From: Alnus glutinosa
Lineage: Eukaryota > Streptophyta > Magnoliopsida > Fagales > Betulaceae
Assembly: GCF_958979055.1 (NCBI RefSeq)
Contig: NC_084892.1
Coordinates: forward strand, 23,276,001 to 23,340,000
Direction of reading: 5' to 3'
DNA length: 64,000 bases
Part shown: one piece after another, positions 20,497 to 29,325 of the stretch
Position numbering within the stretch: position 1 is the stretch's first letter
Layout of the letters: each line of letters starts with the position of its first letter
Notes under the pieces: model-generated
Databases searched by the model: none
What the model saw: the letters and a program-made list of their open reading frames with translations, nothing else
What the model was told of the DNA's origin: nothing
Made by a program: the position numbers and the translations under genes

Positions 20497-20906
20497 TGGG
20501 TCCGATCGTCGGTGGAGGACGAAGGCAGGGACTTGTGATTTGATGGAATTGACGGCGGTGATGTGAGTTGATGGTTTCCAAATAAAGGAGGGAAGTTTGA
20601 ACTGCGAATTGTCATACTACTGTTTAATCATTTTTTTAGGGTTTTGTTTTTTAAGTTTTTTTTATCCAAGAAAAATAAGAAGGGATTGTGGTATAAAGGT
20701 AGAATGAAATTTAAATTTTTTTTTATGAGAGGAAAGTATATATAAAAAAAAGAAGTAAATATACGGTAAATCTTTAAGTAAATGAGCAGTTTGAAATCAT
20801 TCATTTATTTTTTAAAAATCAATAAGCTTTTTGCAAATTTAAAAGATGTTTTTCTGTGAGTTTTTCGATTAATTTCTCGACATCTGTTAATGTCACGTTA
20901 CCTTAA

Positions 20907-20948
<42 letters not shown>

Positions 20949-21273
20949 TGTATTATCAATTAAAATCTAAAAAAAAAACAAAAGTATCCGATACCATCCC
21001 CCGGTGGGGGTACTCCCTTGGGAAAATGGATGTTGAATTTTTTTTTGAATGAAGTTAGTAATAGTTTTGAACAGAGGTTTAATTTTATTATTATTATTAT
21101 TATTATATATTTTTTTTTGCAAGAAGTGAAAACAAATAAAAAAATGTTTGCCAAACGATGCCAAGTTTTGGGCCGTTCCATTATTTTACCACCTGAAAAT
21201 AAAAAAATAAAAAAATAAAAAAAGAAAAAAAAAAAGAAAGAAAGAAGATAAAAAAGAGTCAGAAAAATTGTAA
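20497..21273. repeat. Dispersed repeat, copy 1 (second copy at 33908-34625)
   Basis: About 700 bp align with 33908-34625 in the same orientation, sharing blocks such as GGGACTTGTGATTTGATGGA, GGGAAGTTTGAACTGCGAAT and AAGAGTCAGAAAAATTGTAA. Between the copies there are indels: an (AT)n tract at 20911-20943 and a (TTA)n tract near 21087 are present only here. On the minus strand both copies hold a short shared frame containing FKLPSFIWKPSTH. The element class is not known. Confidence 0.6.
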
Positions 21274-21602
21274 CATCTATGACTGTATTATATTTTCATA
21301 AAAATAATTGAAAATAAAAAAGTAAAGAAAATAAGTTTACTAAGAACGCGCATTTGTTCATGCGAATACGTTCGTGCAAGTGATAGTGCCCAAATCCAAA
21401 TGGCCAGCTGTTTAGTGGGCGGGCCGACGAGTGAAATCGGTGACATTTTGCATAGCACGTCTGGGGCCGGCCCTATTTTAGCTTCAGGCCAGAAGGCTTT
21501 TAAGCCTTTTGGGTTCAATCATGGATTTAGAGGGACTTTAGGCTATAAGGCCCAAGTTTAAAAATACCCATCTAATTAAATTCTAGGTTTTAATTACTTT
21601 AA

Positions 21603-21976
21603 GAGCATTCACAATAGGCTTTTCAAATTTTCTCTAAATTTAACTCTAAGAAACTACTAAAGATAGCCACTTTTTAAATTCACTAAATATTAAACTCTCT
21701 TAATATTTATCTATTTTAACTAAATATTATTTTTTATTAGTAAAAGCTACCGGAATTTAGTTTCTCTGTCCAACTACAACTTTAATTCAAATCGTAGTTG
21801 TGCATAAGGAAGAAATAATATTAAAAAAAGTTAACTTTTGCCTTTTGGGCTCTTTATATTTAAAGAGGAATTCTAACCAATATTAAATATAACATTCGCT
21901 TAAAAAGCCTGTTATATAATTTTTTTTGTCAAATTTTGTAGTAAAGCGAAATGTAGAGAACCCACCAAAAATGCTC
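21603..21976. mobile_element. Harbinger/Tourist-like MITE
   Basis: The ends GAGCATTCAC and, inverted, GAGCATTTTT are flanked by TAA on both sides (21600-21602 and 21977-21979). A 3-bp TAA/TTA duplication with GAGCAT-type ends is characteristic of PIF/Harbinger-derived MITEs in plants. The element is 374 bp and non-coding. Confidence 0.6.
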
Positions 21977-21979
21977 TAA

Positions 21980-22554
21980 GAATCACACATTCTGTCAACT
22001 TTTTCATCCAAATTATTAACAGAATTTGTGTCATCAACTAGTCACAAAGTCACCCGTAGTCATGTAATAATGTAATAAAGTGGACTTATCATGCCTATTA
22101 TTTCCCATAATTACAATTATATCTTGAAAAATAATAAAATTAACAAAAAAAATAAATACATTAAAACACAAGAGCAAAAAAAAAAAAAAAAAGAGTTAGA
22201 AAGAAGCCTTCCCTCTCCTATTTCTGTTTCTTTTTATTTCTTTTTTAGTAACTTTATTATTTGTCAAAATATAAATATAATTTCGCGAGAAATGATGGGT
22301 ATGATATATCCACTTTATTATATGGTTGCGGATGATTTGATGACTCACTAATGTGATACATATAGGGATGCATTTGAACCAAGCCAAGCTAAGTATTTCG
22401 TTGCTGGACTCAGCTTGGCGCGACAGTATTATTTGTCTACTTGAACTCGACTCGGGCTCGAGCAGCGCTCAAGCTCAATTGACACGACAATATTTTTCGT
22501 ATGTAGTCTATAGACTATATAATTCGTATATTATATATACGATATAGTTATATA
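21980..22554. other. AT-rich intergenic DNA
   Basis: No gene recognised. It contains A runs near 22178-22192 and TATA-rich text at 22500-22560 that leads into the next TIR element. Confidence 0.5.
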
Positions 22555-23562
22555 TAAATTATAACCTTCAATAAGGATGGGCTGTAAATCTTCTATTTTA
22601 CAACAACCAATTATAAGTGGACAAATCATCAAAAACAAAAAAATATAATAAAAATACAATAAACATGAAAACACTCCATCTTTTCCCAACTCTTCTATGT
22701 TCTTCTCTTAATCTCCCATGGAGGTCAAGCTACTAATACTACCGAAGTTACAAATATTGGTTTTATGAGGTGGTGCTGGGTGATTCGTGAACCAACCCAC
22801 AAACCAGTGAAACCATCCAACCTCTTCGAGCCAACGCCGCCGCCGGAATACACGGAGTGACCGTCGGAGTACGCCGAAGTCCAAAGCCGGAATCCGCCCG
22901 ATTTCAGATATGTGCCGGTTTGGCCAAAAATAGCATAGATCTGTGTCAGGGAGGGGGAACGGAGACCCGATCAACCATGGGTCATTGCCGGAGGGGAGGA
23001 AAACACAGAGAGAAGGCCAGTGAATTGAGAGAGAGACTGACCAACCGAGAAAATAGAGGACCCGATCCTCTATAGGTCATCTTCGATGGAACAAGAGGCG
23101 ACCTTTGGTGGATCTCAGGCCCGATTTCCAACCGATCATTGGTGGGTCGACGCTGGCAAAGCTGAGGGCACGATTTCTGGTGGGTTTCTGGCAGTTCGTT
23201 CCGTGACCAATCTCACTGTTTTTCTGATGGATTTTCTGAATTCCTATGATTTAGTTTGATTTATGGCTGATTGGATGTTTTGATTATCAATTGGGTGGTT
23301 TTGGATTTGGTACCCTGTGTTGGCCGAGTTTCTATGTGTGGGTGTTTCGGCGCGATGCCAACGACCTTGGGTTTGGTTGGTCCGGCCAGATTTGACAGGC
23401 GGCCGGACTGTAGTAGTGGGAGGATGGAGATGGTGAACTGGTGGTAGTGGGATTGGTTGCTTTCATTCCTATTCTATTTGGTTTGTGTAGCTAATGTGTC
23501 AAAGTTTTATTAGAGGCCGTAAATATGGTGTTTGACGGATGGTTCGTATAGAAGGGGCTCTC
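22555..23562. mobile_element. TIR element A with GC-rich cargo
   Basis: The right end, read inverted, begins GAGAGCCCCTTCTATACG and continues with TTTACGGCCTCTAATAAAAC. The left end at 22555-22625 is a more diverged inverted version. Elements B (34764-35353) and C (35509-36026) share this terminal plan. The centre, about 22780-23460, is much richer in G and C and reads like gene-derived leader sequence, as in MULEs that pick up host DNA. No conserved domain was found in the cargo. Confidence 0.5.
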
Positions 23563-23600
23563 AATATATTAATAAAAAACTGTACGATTTAATAAATTAG

Positions 23601-23649
<49 letters not shown>

Positions 23650-24005
23650 TTTATACTAACATATTAACTTAGTATGTTAACTATTTAATATGTTAGTATA
23701 TCAACTAACTAGTTAATGGTATAGTTGATATACACTAACATGTTATATCACTATTCGATAATATATTAACAATTTAACATAGTAACCTATAGTTTGTATA
23801 ATTAATATACATTAAGACATTAACATTTAGTATACTAACTAGTTATGTACTTATGTTATAATTATTAATTAGTAACATATTAACATATGTTGTATAGTTT
23901 GTTCTATCATATATATATATATACATACACATACTAACCTTTGGATACGGTTACTACCTACTAGTATAGTAGACTTAGTAGTACACATATTATTCAATAG
24001 TTATT
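23563..24005. repeat. TA-rich low-complexity tract
   Basis: A (TA)n run at about 23604-23645 is followed by strings of TAACATATTAAC and TTAGTATA-like words. The text resembles 36027-36300, next to TIR element C. The last 18 bases (TATTATTCAATAGTTATT, 23988-24005) are the left target duplication of the LINE that follows. Confidence 0.6.
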
Positions 24006-24964
24006 TATTTATTTTATTTTTTTTGAACAAGCTCCTGAAATTTCATTGCTGAGAAGAAACCCCAAAGGGAAATACACCAAGGCCAAAGCCACAAAACAAA
24101 TTCAAGAGCAAATAAGCTAAAAACACTACCCGAAGGCTACAACAGTGCCCGTAGGCCATTGAAGTGAATAAAGCTAAAGAAAATTCATCCACTAAGCCAG
24201 GAAAATCCTGGCTTAAAGCAGCTACCCAAAGGTAGACTGTGAACAAAGATAAAAGAATATACAAATACAAGCAGAAAAAAACAAGAAAAAACAACTCCAG
24301 AAGAACCGCCGCCGGAGCACAGGGCGTGTAGAAAACGCACCTACTCCGGGAACCCATCCAGCATCGAACAACCTCCAAAAGCCCAGATCGACACTAAACG
24401 AAGCCGGAAATGCAACCGGTGACCCTCACGCGCTAACACAAGGAGGACACTCCCTGGCGCGTACTGGCCCCGCACCGCGCAAGAAAGAACCGCACAACTC
24501 CGTCGAGTGACTACTGAAACCAGAGGACGCCGGTGACCACCAAAGAAAAGCTCCTGTCGACGAACACCCAGCCGAGACTTTTAGATCTAGCAATAAAGCA
24601 CACCTCCACCGGATACCCACCTACATCCGCCATTTCCCCAGGCCAGATCCTCGGAATCCTTCTGCTTGCACCAACAACAAACAAAACCAAAACAAAAACA
24701 ACAAAAGAAAACACTAACCTCATCGGATCTAACTCCGGGAGGGACCACAGCTCCACAACCAAAAGGTTGGGAGAACAAAACAACCACCACTGGAGACCAG
24801 TGGAATGACAAAAGCCACCCTAGCCCTCACAGGCAAGGGGGAAGACCAGCACCAGGAGGGGGAGACGTGAAGCCTCCCCCCCCAAGTGAAACAAAGCTCA
24901 AAGTTTCTCTCCTGTATCTAGAACCTTTCAGAAACAGAGAGAGAGAGAGAAAAGAAGTGTCCAC
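24006..24964 (-). mobile_element. Short LINE (non-LTR retroposon) with 18-bp target duplication
   Basis: An insertion of 959 bp flanked by perfect 18-bp copies of TATTATTCAATAGTTATT (23988-24005 and 24965-24982). Read on the minus strand it starts with a CT-rich, GC-rich leader like plant LINE 5' regions and ends CTTGTTC followed by an A-rich tail. No reverse transcriptase domain fits in this length, so it is an internally deleted, non-autonomous copy. The open frames inside are short and unmatched. Confidence 0.75.
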
Positions 24965-25397
24965 TATTATTCAATAGTTATTATAGTATATGATAGGAAA
25001 AGATACAATTTAGCTCCCTAAACTACCAACCATTCTCCGGATAGCCTTTCAAACTACCAAGACTTGGACTCTGGCCCCCCAAACTACCAAAACCTTTGAA
25101 AAATGCTCATTTTGACGAAAGATGCCCATAATACCCTTGCCACGTGTCATTTTTCAATTAAAAATTAAAAAAAAAATTAGAAAAAATTAGAATTTTTTTT
25201 TTAAAAAATTTAAAACTAAAAAAAAAACTAAAATTTTCTTCTTTTTTATTTTTTATTTTTAAAAAAATATTGCGATCGACCGGAGGACGTACTGCTTCTT
25301 TCCAGCATTGTTGTTGGGCATGATGCACGCCTACAGCTCGGTGAACTTATCATCGCCTCTCTGAATGTGGACGTGGCTAATTTCCTATCATCCGATG

Positions 25398-25938
25398 TGT
25401 AACGACCCACCCCCAATGACACAATATTATCCGTTTTTGGCTCCCCTAACCAAACTTCCCAGGAGGTCACCCATCCTAGGATTACTCTCCCAGAAGCACG
25501 CTTAACTGCGAAGTTCTGATAGGTTCATGACCATCACGACTTTAAAACGCGTTGTTTCATAAATGGTGCATTTATACATATAAGCACATCCTCATTCCCA
25601 GGCGATGTGGGACGTCACAATCACCCCCTCTTTGGACCCAGCGTCTCCGTTGGTGTCCCTCATTGGGATTGTGCACGCTCCCACCATCTCAGGTTGGGCA
25701 ATGGCTCTGATACCATTGTAACGACCCACCCCCAATGACACAATATTGTCCGCTTTTGGCTCCTATAACCAAACTTCCCAGAAGGTCATCCATCCTAGGA
25801 TTACTCTTACAGAAGCACGCTTAACTGCGGAGTTCTGATAGGTTCATGACCATCACGGCTTTAAAACGCGTTGTTTCATAAATGATGCATTTATACATAT
25901 AAGCACATCCTCATTCCCAGGCGATGTGGGACGTCACA
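25398..25938 (-). mobile_element. Cassandra TRIM retrotransposon (5S rRNA-bearing LTRs), complete
   Basis: A 541-bp element with two 222-bp LTRs (25398-25619 and 25717-25938) and a 97-bp core. Read on the minus strand the LTR starts TGTGACGTCCCACATCGCC and ends with ACA. Next to the right LTR, the minus strand shows the primer-binding site TGGTATCAGAGC (plus 25703-25714), complementary to initiator tRNA-Met. Each LTR has a 5S rRNA-like part containing AACT(T/C)CGCAGTTAAGCGTGC and GGATGGGTGACCTCC. A perfect CGATG duplication flanks it (25393-25397 and 25939-25943). It has no coding capacity and depends on proteins supplied by other elements. Confidence 0.92.
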
Positions 25939-25949
25939 CGATGTCTATG

Positions 25950-26355
25950 ATATTGATCTTTCGAAGGTTATGAATGATTCCAATTTGAATTTTGTTTTGT
26001 TACAAACGACGAGCAAGTATATCATTGTTGTGGAATACCTTGATCGGTTTCTGACAGAAAAATCAATGGTCGTGAGCTTGTTTGTCGATATTCATATCTA
26101 TTTTCCTCTCTGTGATTTTTTGGCATTCAAAACGTTGGCCAGTAGCTACTTGGGGCTTAAGGATTACAAGCTTTTGTCTCAGGTGGAGGATATTTTCTAG
26201 AGCACGGCGTGTTTGAGCCCGGCCGAGATCAGCGAGCTGATGATTGCAAACATGAACTCGCTTAGCTGAGCTATAAAATCGGTCATCATGGAGTTGTAAA
26301 CAGATGGAGACCAGAGAGGTGTGGGAAGATCGGGTCACGGTTAGGAAATAACGCC
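25950..26355 (+). pseudogene. Captured AAA-ATPase (At2g46620-like) fragment, copy 1
   Basis: Plus-strand pieces inside the Pack-MULE; the part upstream of the TRIM (about 25272-25397) belongs to the same fragment. The part at 25970-26200 reads a Walker-B region with VVEYLDRFLTEKS, where the family normally has acidic VEDxD: the second acidic residue is changed to Tyr. It then jumps directly to the region near the end of the AAA domain (FPLCDF, YLGLKDYK). In-frame stops follow (TAG after VEDIF). The native protein would be a membrane-anchored AAA+ ATPase; this copy is only cargo. Confidence 0.65.
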
Positions 26356-26776
26356 AGCCCAAACACCTTTTTTTTTTAAAAAAAAAATTTTTGTTTTAAT
26401 TGAAAAATGACACGTGGTTGGGGTATTATGGGGATATTTCGTCAAAATGAGCATTTTTCAAAGGTTTTGATAGTTTGGGAGGTCAGAGTCCAAACCTTAA
26501 TAGTCTAGGAGGCTATCCGAAAAATGACTAATAATTTGAGAGGGCTAAATTGTATTTTTTTCATAAATTTAAAATATGAGAATAAAAGTAAAATAATAGC
26601 GGAAGCGTGAGAGAAAATAGCCCACCAACTCTTGGGTTAAGAAAAACAATAGCAGTAATTAGGCCAGCACTGATTGAAACAAAATTTACAAAAGCAACAG
26701 TTACATTTTCTAAAAACCAATTGTGAATTGTGAATAATCAAGTACAAAGTATTACCCATAAATTAAAACAAAAAAT

Positions 26777-26984
26777 GATTTCGCTAATAGCGAGGTCAGA
26801 GTCTCCGAGCTTCTTGTACTGCAACACGCTCTTCTCGTCGAGTTTGGCGCAAATGCGAGTCTTCCTGGTGAGCATTCTAGTTCTAACATGGCGGTGTGTT
26901 AGAGAGAGGGCGCGAATGGAGTAGAGGATCGAAAGCAGGCACGATAGAGAAGGAGGTGAAGGTGGAGGAGGACCATGAGGCCAT
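26777..26984 (-). pseudogene. Broken first exon of an aldo/keto reductase gene
   Basis: The minus strand starts with MASWSSSTFTSFS, a plausible plastid transit peptide, and opens to about 26887. After a frame change the sequence continues in another frame as KTRICAKLDEKSVLQYKKLGDSDLAIS. The last part matches the conserved N-terminus of plant aldo/keto reductases of the Tas-like group (At1g04420 type), where YRKLGDSDL..SE opens the catalytic barrel. No following exon was found towards lower coordinates, where the Pack-MULE lies. It is therefore a gene fragment or pseudogene, or an exon cut off by insertions. Recognition rests on a short stretch. Confidence 0.5.
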
Positions 26985-27371
26985 TGTGTAAAAATAATGG
27001 CCTTATCGCAACAGAGCTGTTTGAATTCGATCTCAGCGAGCGTGAGACGACTCTGGTTGTGTGTCTGTGTGGGTGTGAGCTTGTAGCTTGGAATGTGAGA
27101 ATCCGCGTGCTTGGCGGCCCTTTTTTGGTCATAATCATCATGCTCCGGGCTTTGTACAATTGGGTAAAACCGAGCTTGTTCACGTCCTACTGGGTTTCAG
27201 TTTCGGCTCAATACCTTTTCAATTTCTTTCATGTACTTTTTCTTTCAATTTCACGTCTTATTGTTGCTTATATAAAAAGAAGTTTTTCCAAACTAAACAA
27301 TCGACTCTGTTACAATAATGACCAAGGATCCGATTATTTTGACGTAAAATATTTTCAGTATAAATTATTTT

Positions 27372-27913
27372 TGTGACGTCCCACATCGCTTGGAAATGAG
27401 AATGTGCTTATATGTATAAATGCACCATTTATGACACAACGCGTTTTAAAGCCGTGATGGCGATGAACTTATCAGAACTCCGCAGTTAAGCGTGCTTCTG
27501 CAAGAGCAATCCCAGGATGGGTGACCTCCTGGGAAGTCTGGTTTAGGGAGTCAAAAACGGACAATATTGTGTCATTGGGGGTGGGTCATTACAAATGGTA
27601 TCAGAGCTATTGCCCAACCTGAGATGGTGGGAGTGTGCACAAGCCCAATGAGGGACGCCAGCGGGAAACCTGGGTCCAAAGAGGGGGTAATTGTGACATC
27701 CCACATCGCCTGGGAATGAGAATATGCTTATATGTATAAATGCATTCTTTATGACACAACGCGTTTTAAAGCCGTGATGACGATGAACCTATCAGAACTT
27801 CGCAGTTAAGCGTGCTTCTGCGAGAGCAATCCCAGGATGGGTGACCTCCTGGGAAGTCTGGTTTAGGGAGCCAAAAGCGGACAATAATGTGTCATTGGGG
27901 ATAGGTCGTTACA
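27372..27913 (+). mobile_element. Cassandra TRIM retrotransposon, complete, second copy
   Basis: 542 bp with LTRs 27372-27593 and 27692-27913, each 222 bp, and a 98-bp core. The primer-binding site TGGTATCAGAGC is at 27596-27607. A purine-rich tract AAAGAGGGGGTAAT precedes the 3' LTR. 5S rRNA-like sequence lies at about 27452-27537 and 27772-27858, including the A-box-like AGTTAAGCGTGC and C-box-like GGATGGGTGACC of the 5S Pol III promoter. A perfect ATTTT duplication flanks it (27367-27371 and 27914-27918). It is opposite in orientation to the copy 1.4 kb upstream. Confidence 0.93.
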
Positions 27914-28032
27914 ATTTTTTTGAAAGATGATTTTTAAGAAAATGATTTCAATTGAAAATATTTTTTGGTGTTTCGCTCAGATGGAAAATTAGTGATGAAG
28001 ATGGCGGCCGAAAGAGGGCAACGACTTTCGAC

Positions 28033-29044
28033 TAGGGTTGTAATTCTGGACCGGTTGTAACTGGCTAGGAAACTGGCTCCGGCACTAACCAGCTCTGAGT
28101 AACCGAAAAACTGGTTTGGTACCCGGATATTTATAATTGGGTATCCGGAGCCGGAGCTGGTTATTTATTTTCTAGACACCCGATTATAACCGGGTAACGA
28201 ACTCAGGCTGTATATATATATATTGAAAATGAGCTTTTTCTTTGGGCTAGGCAAAGAACCGGTCCAATATCGTTCAAAATAAGGGTCCTTGTAGAGTTGT
28301 AAAACACACTAACCTCGAGCCTCACCCTTATGTGACCTTGGTATACTCACACATGTCGCACAAATCCCACTCTGACTTTTCATTTCTTCCTTCTTCTCCT
28401 TGAAACCTTTTTTTTTTTTTTTTTAAATTTTATTTTTATGAATCCCTAATGCTTTTTCTGTAATGTTTTTTTTCCTTCATCCTTCCTCCTGTCAACGGAT
28501 CATTTTCAATCACTATAAAACAACTCCCCTTTTGCCTAGACCCCTAACAAATGATAAGAGCCATAGGCGGTGGGCGACGCCGCCCAAATGAGTCGTTCAA
28601 CCCACCGCCACCGTTGACCCCTCTGGAGCACCTTCGCATGTTCGAGCGAGACTTTGACGCCAGCTTCCCCAACAGCCAGCCTCCGTTGGCATGGGCAGCG
28701 CTCCCTCCACTGCAGCCTCCTTTGTGCTGTACAAGAACCAATCTTCTTCCGCCTAGTTTACCACATTGGATTTGGTTGTGAATTTTTGCTGTTTGGTTGC
28801 TAAGAAAATGTGGGAAATGAACAGAATTGGAATTTTGGCTGCTGTTTGGTTGTTTTTCATTGTTGTTGTTTTTTTTTTTTCAAGTATCTGGTTCGGATAA
28901 CCGAATTTACCCCTGGTAACCGGGTAATTCCCGATTAACCGGGGTACCCGGTTACGGTTACTGAAATTCAATAACTGGGGACCCCGGAGCTGGTTCCAGG
29001 TTATTGGGCAATTACTGGGAACCAGCTCCAGGTTTACACCCCTA
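28033..29044. mobile_element. hAT-like non-autonomous element with GC-rich cargo
   Basis: The ends TAGGGTTGTAATTCTGG and, inverted, TAGGGGTGTAAACCTGGAG, plus subterminal runs of ACCGG/GGTAACCGG words, are typical of plant hAT elements. Flanks CTTTCGAC and CTTCTGAC fit an 8-bp duplication at six of eight positions. The middle holds a GC-rich piece at 28548-28782 with a 76-codon plus-strand frame (MIRAIGGGRRRPNESF...) of unknown origin, possibly captured host sequence. No transposase domain is present. Confidence 0.6.
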
Positions 29045-29325
29045 CTTCTGACGACCTTCGACTGCGGTGTTTGGCGATTATCGACAAAGATGGGGAATGA
29101 ACTATGAGAGTGCGTGTGAGAAAGAGGTCGAATACTATGGGTTAAGACTTGGAAAAGTGTTTACGAAAGAAAAAAAAAAATTAAAAAAACCATTTTACGT
29201 AGCTCAAAGAAGGTTTTTCTGGTCAACCGAAAATGTTTTCAGTTTAACCAAGATTTTCAGTCGTACCATACACTAGAAAATAGAGAAAACCTTTTAAAGA
29301 AAAGGTTTTATGTCGAAACAAATAG
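29045..29325. other. MITE-like sequence joining the hAT element to the LRR gene fragment
   Basis: Contains AAAATGTTTTCAG and GGTTTTTCTGGTCAACCG, words seen in common plant MITE ends. Similar AAAATATTTTCAG text at 27346-27358 suggests one older element, from about 27340 to 29275, that was later split by the Cassandra and hAT insertions. No gene seen. Confidence 0.35.

Larger units (their letters stand above)
24996..26562. mobile_element. Pack-MULE carrying AAA-ATPase gene fragments, copy 1, split by a Cassandra element
   Basis: The ends GGAAAAGATACAATTTAGC and, inverted, GAAAAAAATACAATTTAGC open TIRs of about 170 bp. The second copy, at 31746-32834, has the same structure and cargo in the same orientation. 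The cargo resembles plant AAA-ATPases of the At2g46620/BCS1-like group: a Walker-B-like stretch IIVVEYLDRFLTEKS followed by FPLCDFLAFKTLASSYLGLK and AEISELMIANMNSLS. The part of the ATPase domain between these stretches is missing and stop codons interrupt it, so it is not a working gene. A TRIM sits at 25398-25938. No 9-bp duplication was seen at the ends. Confidence 0.75.

Noticed and set aside
24043..24977. Several open frames at 24.0-25.0 kb on both strands
   Set aside because: They overlap each other within a LINE insertion bounded by 18-bp duplications and match no LINE protein domain.
27452..27858. Genuine 5S rRNA genes
   Set aside because: The 5S-like segments lie inside 222-bp LTRs with a tRNA-Met primer site and 5-bp target duplications, which identifies Cassandra TRIMs rather than rDNA.
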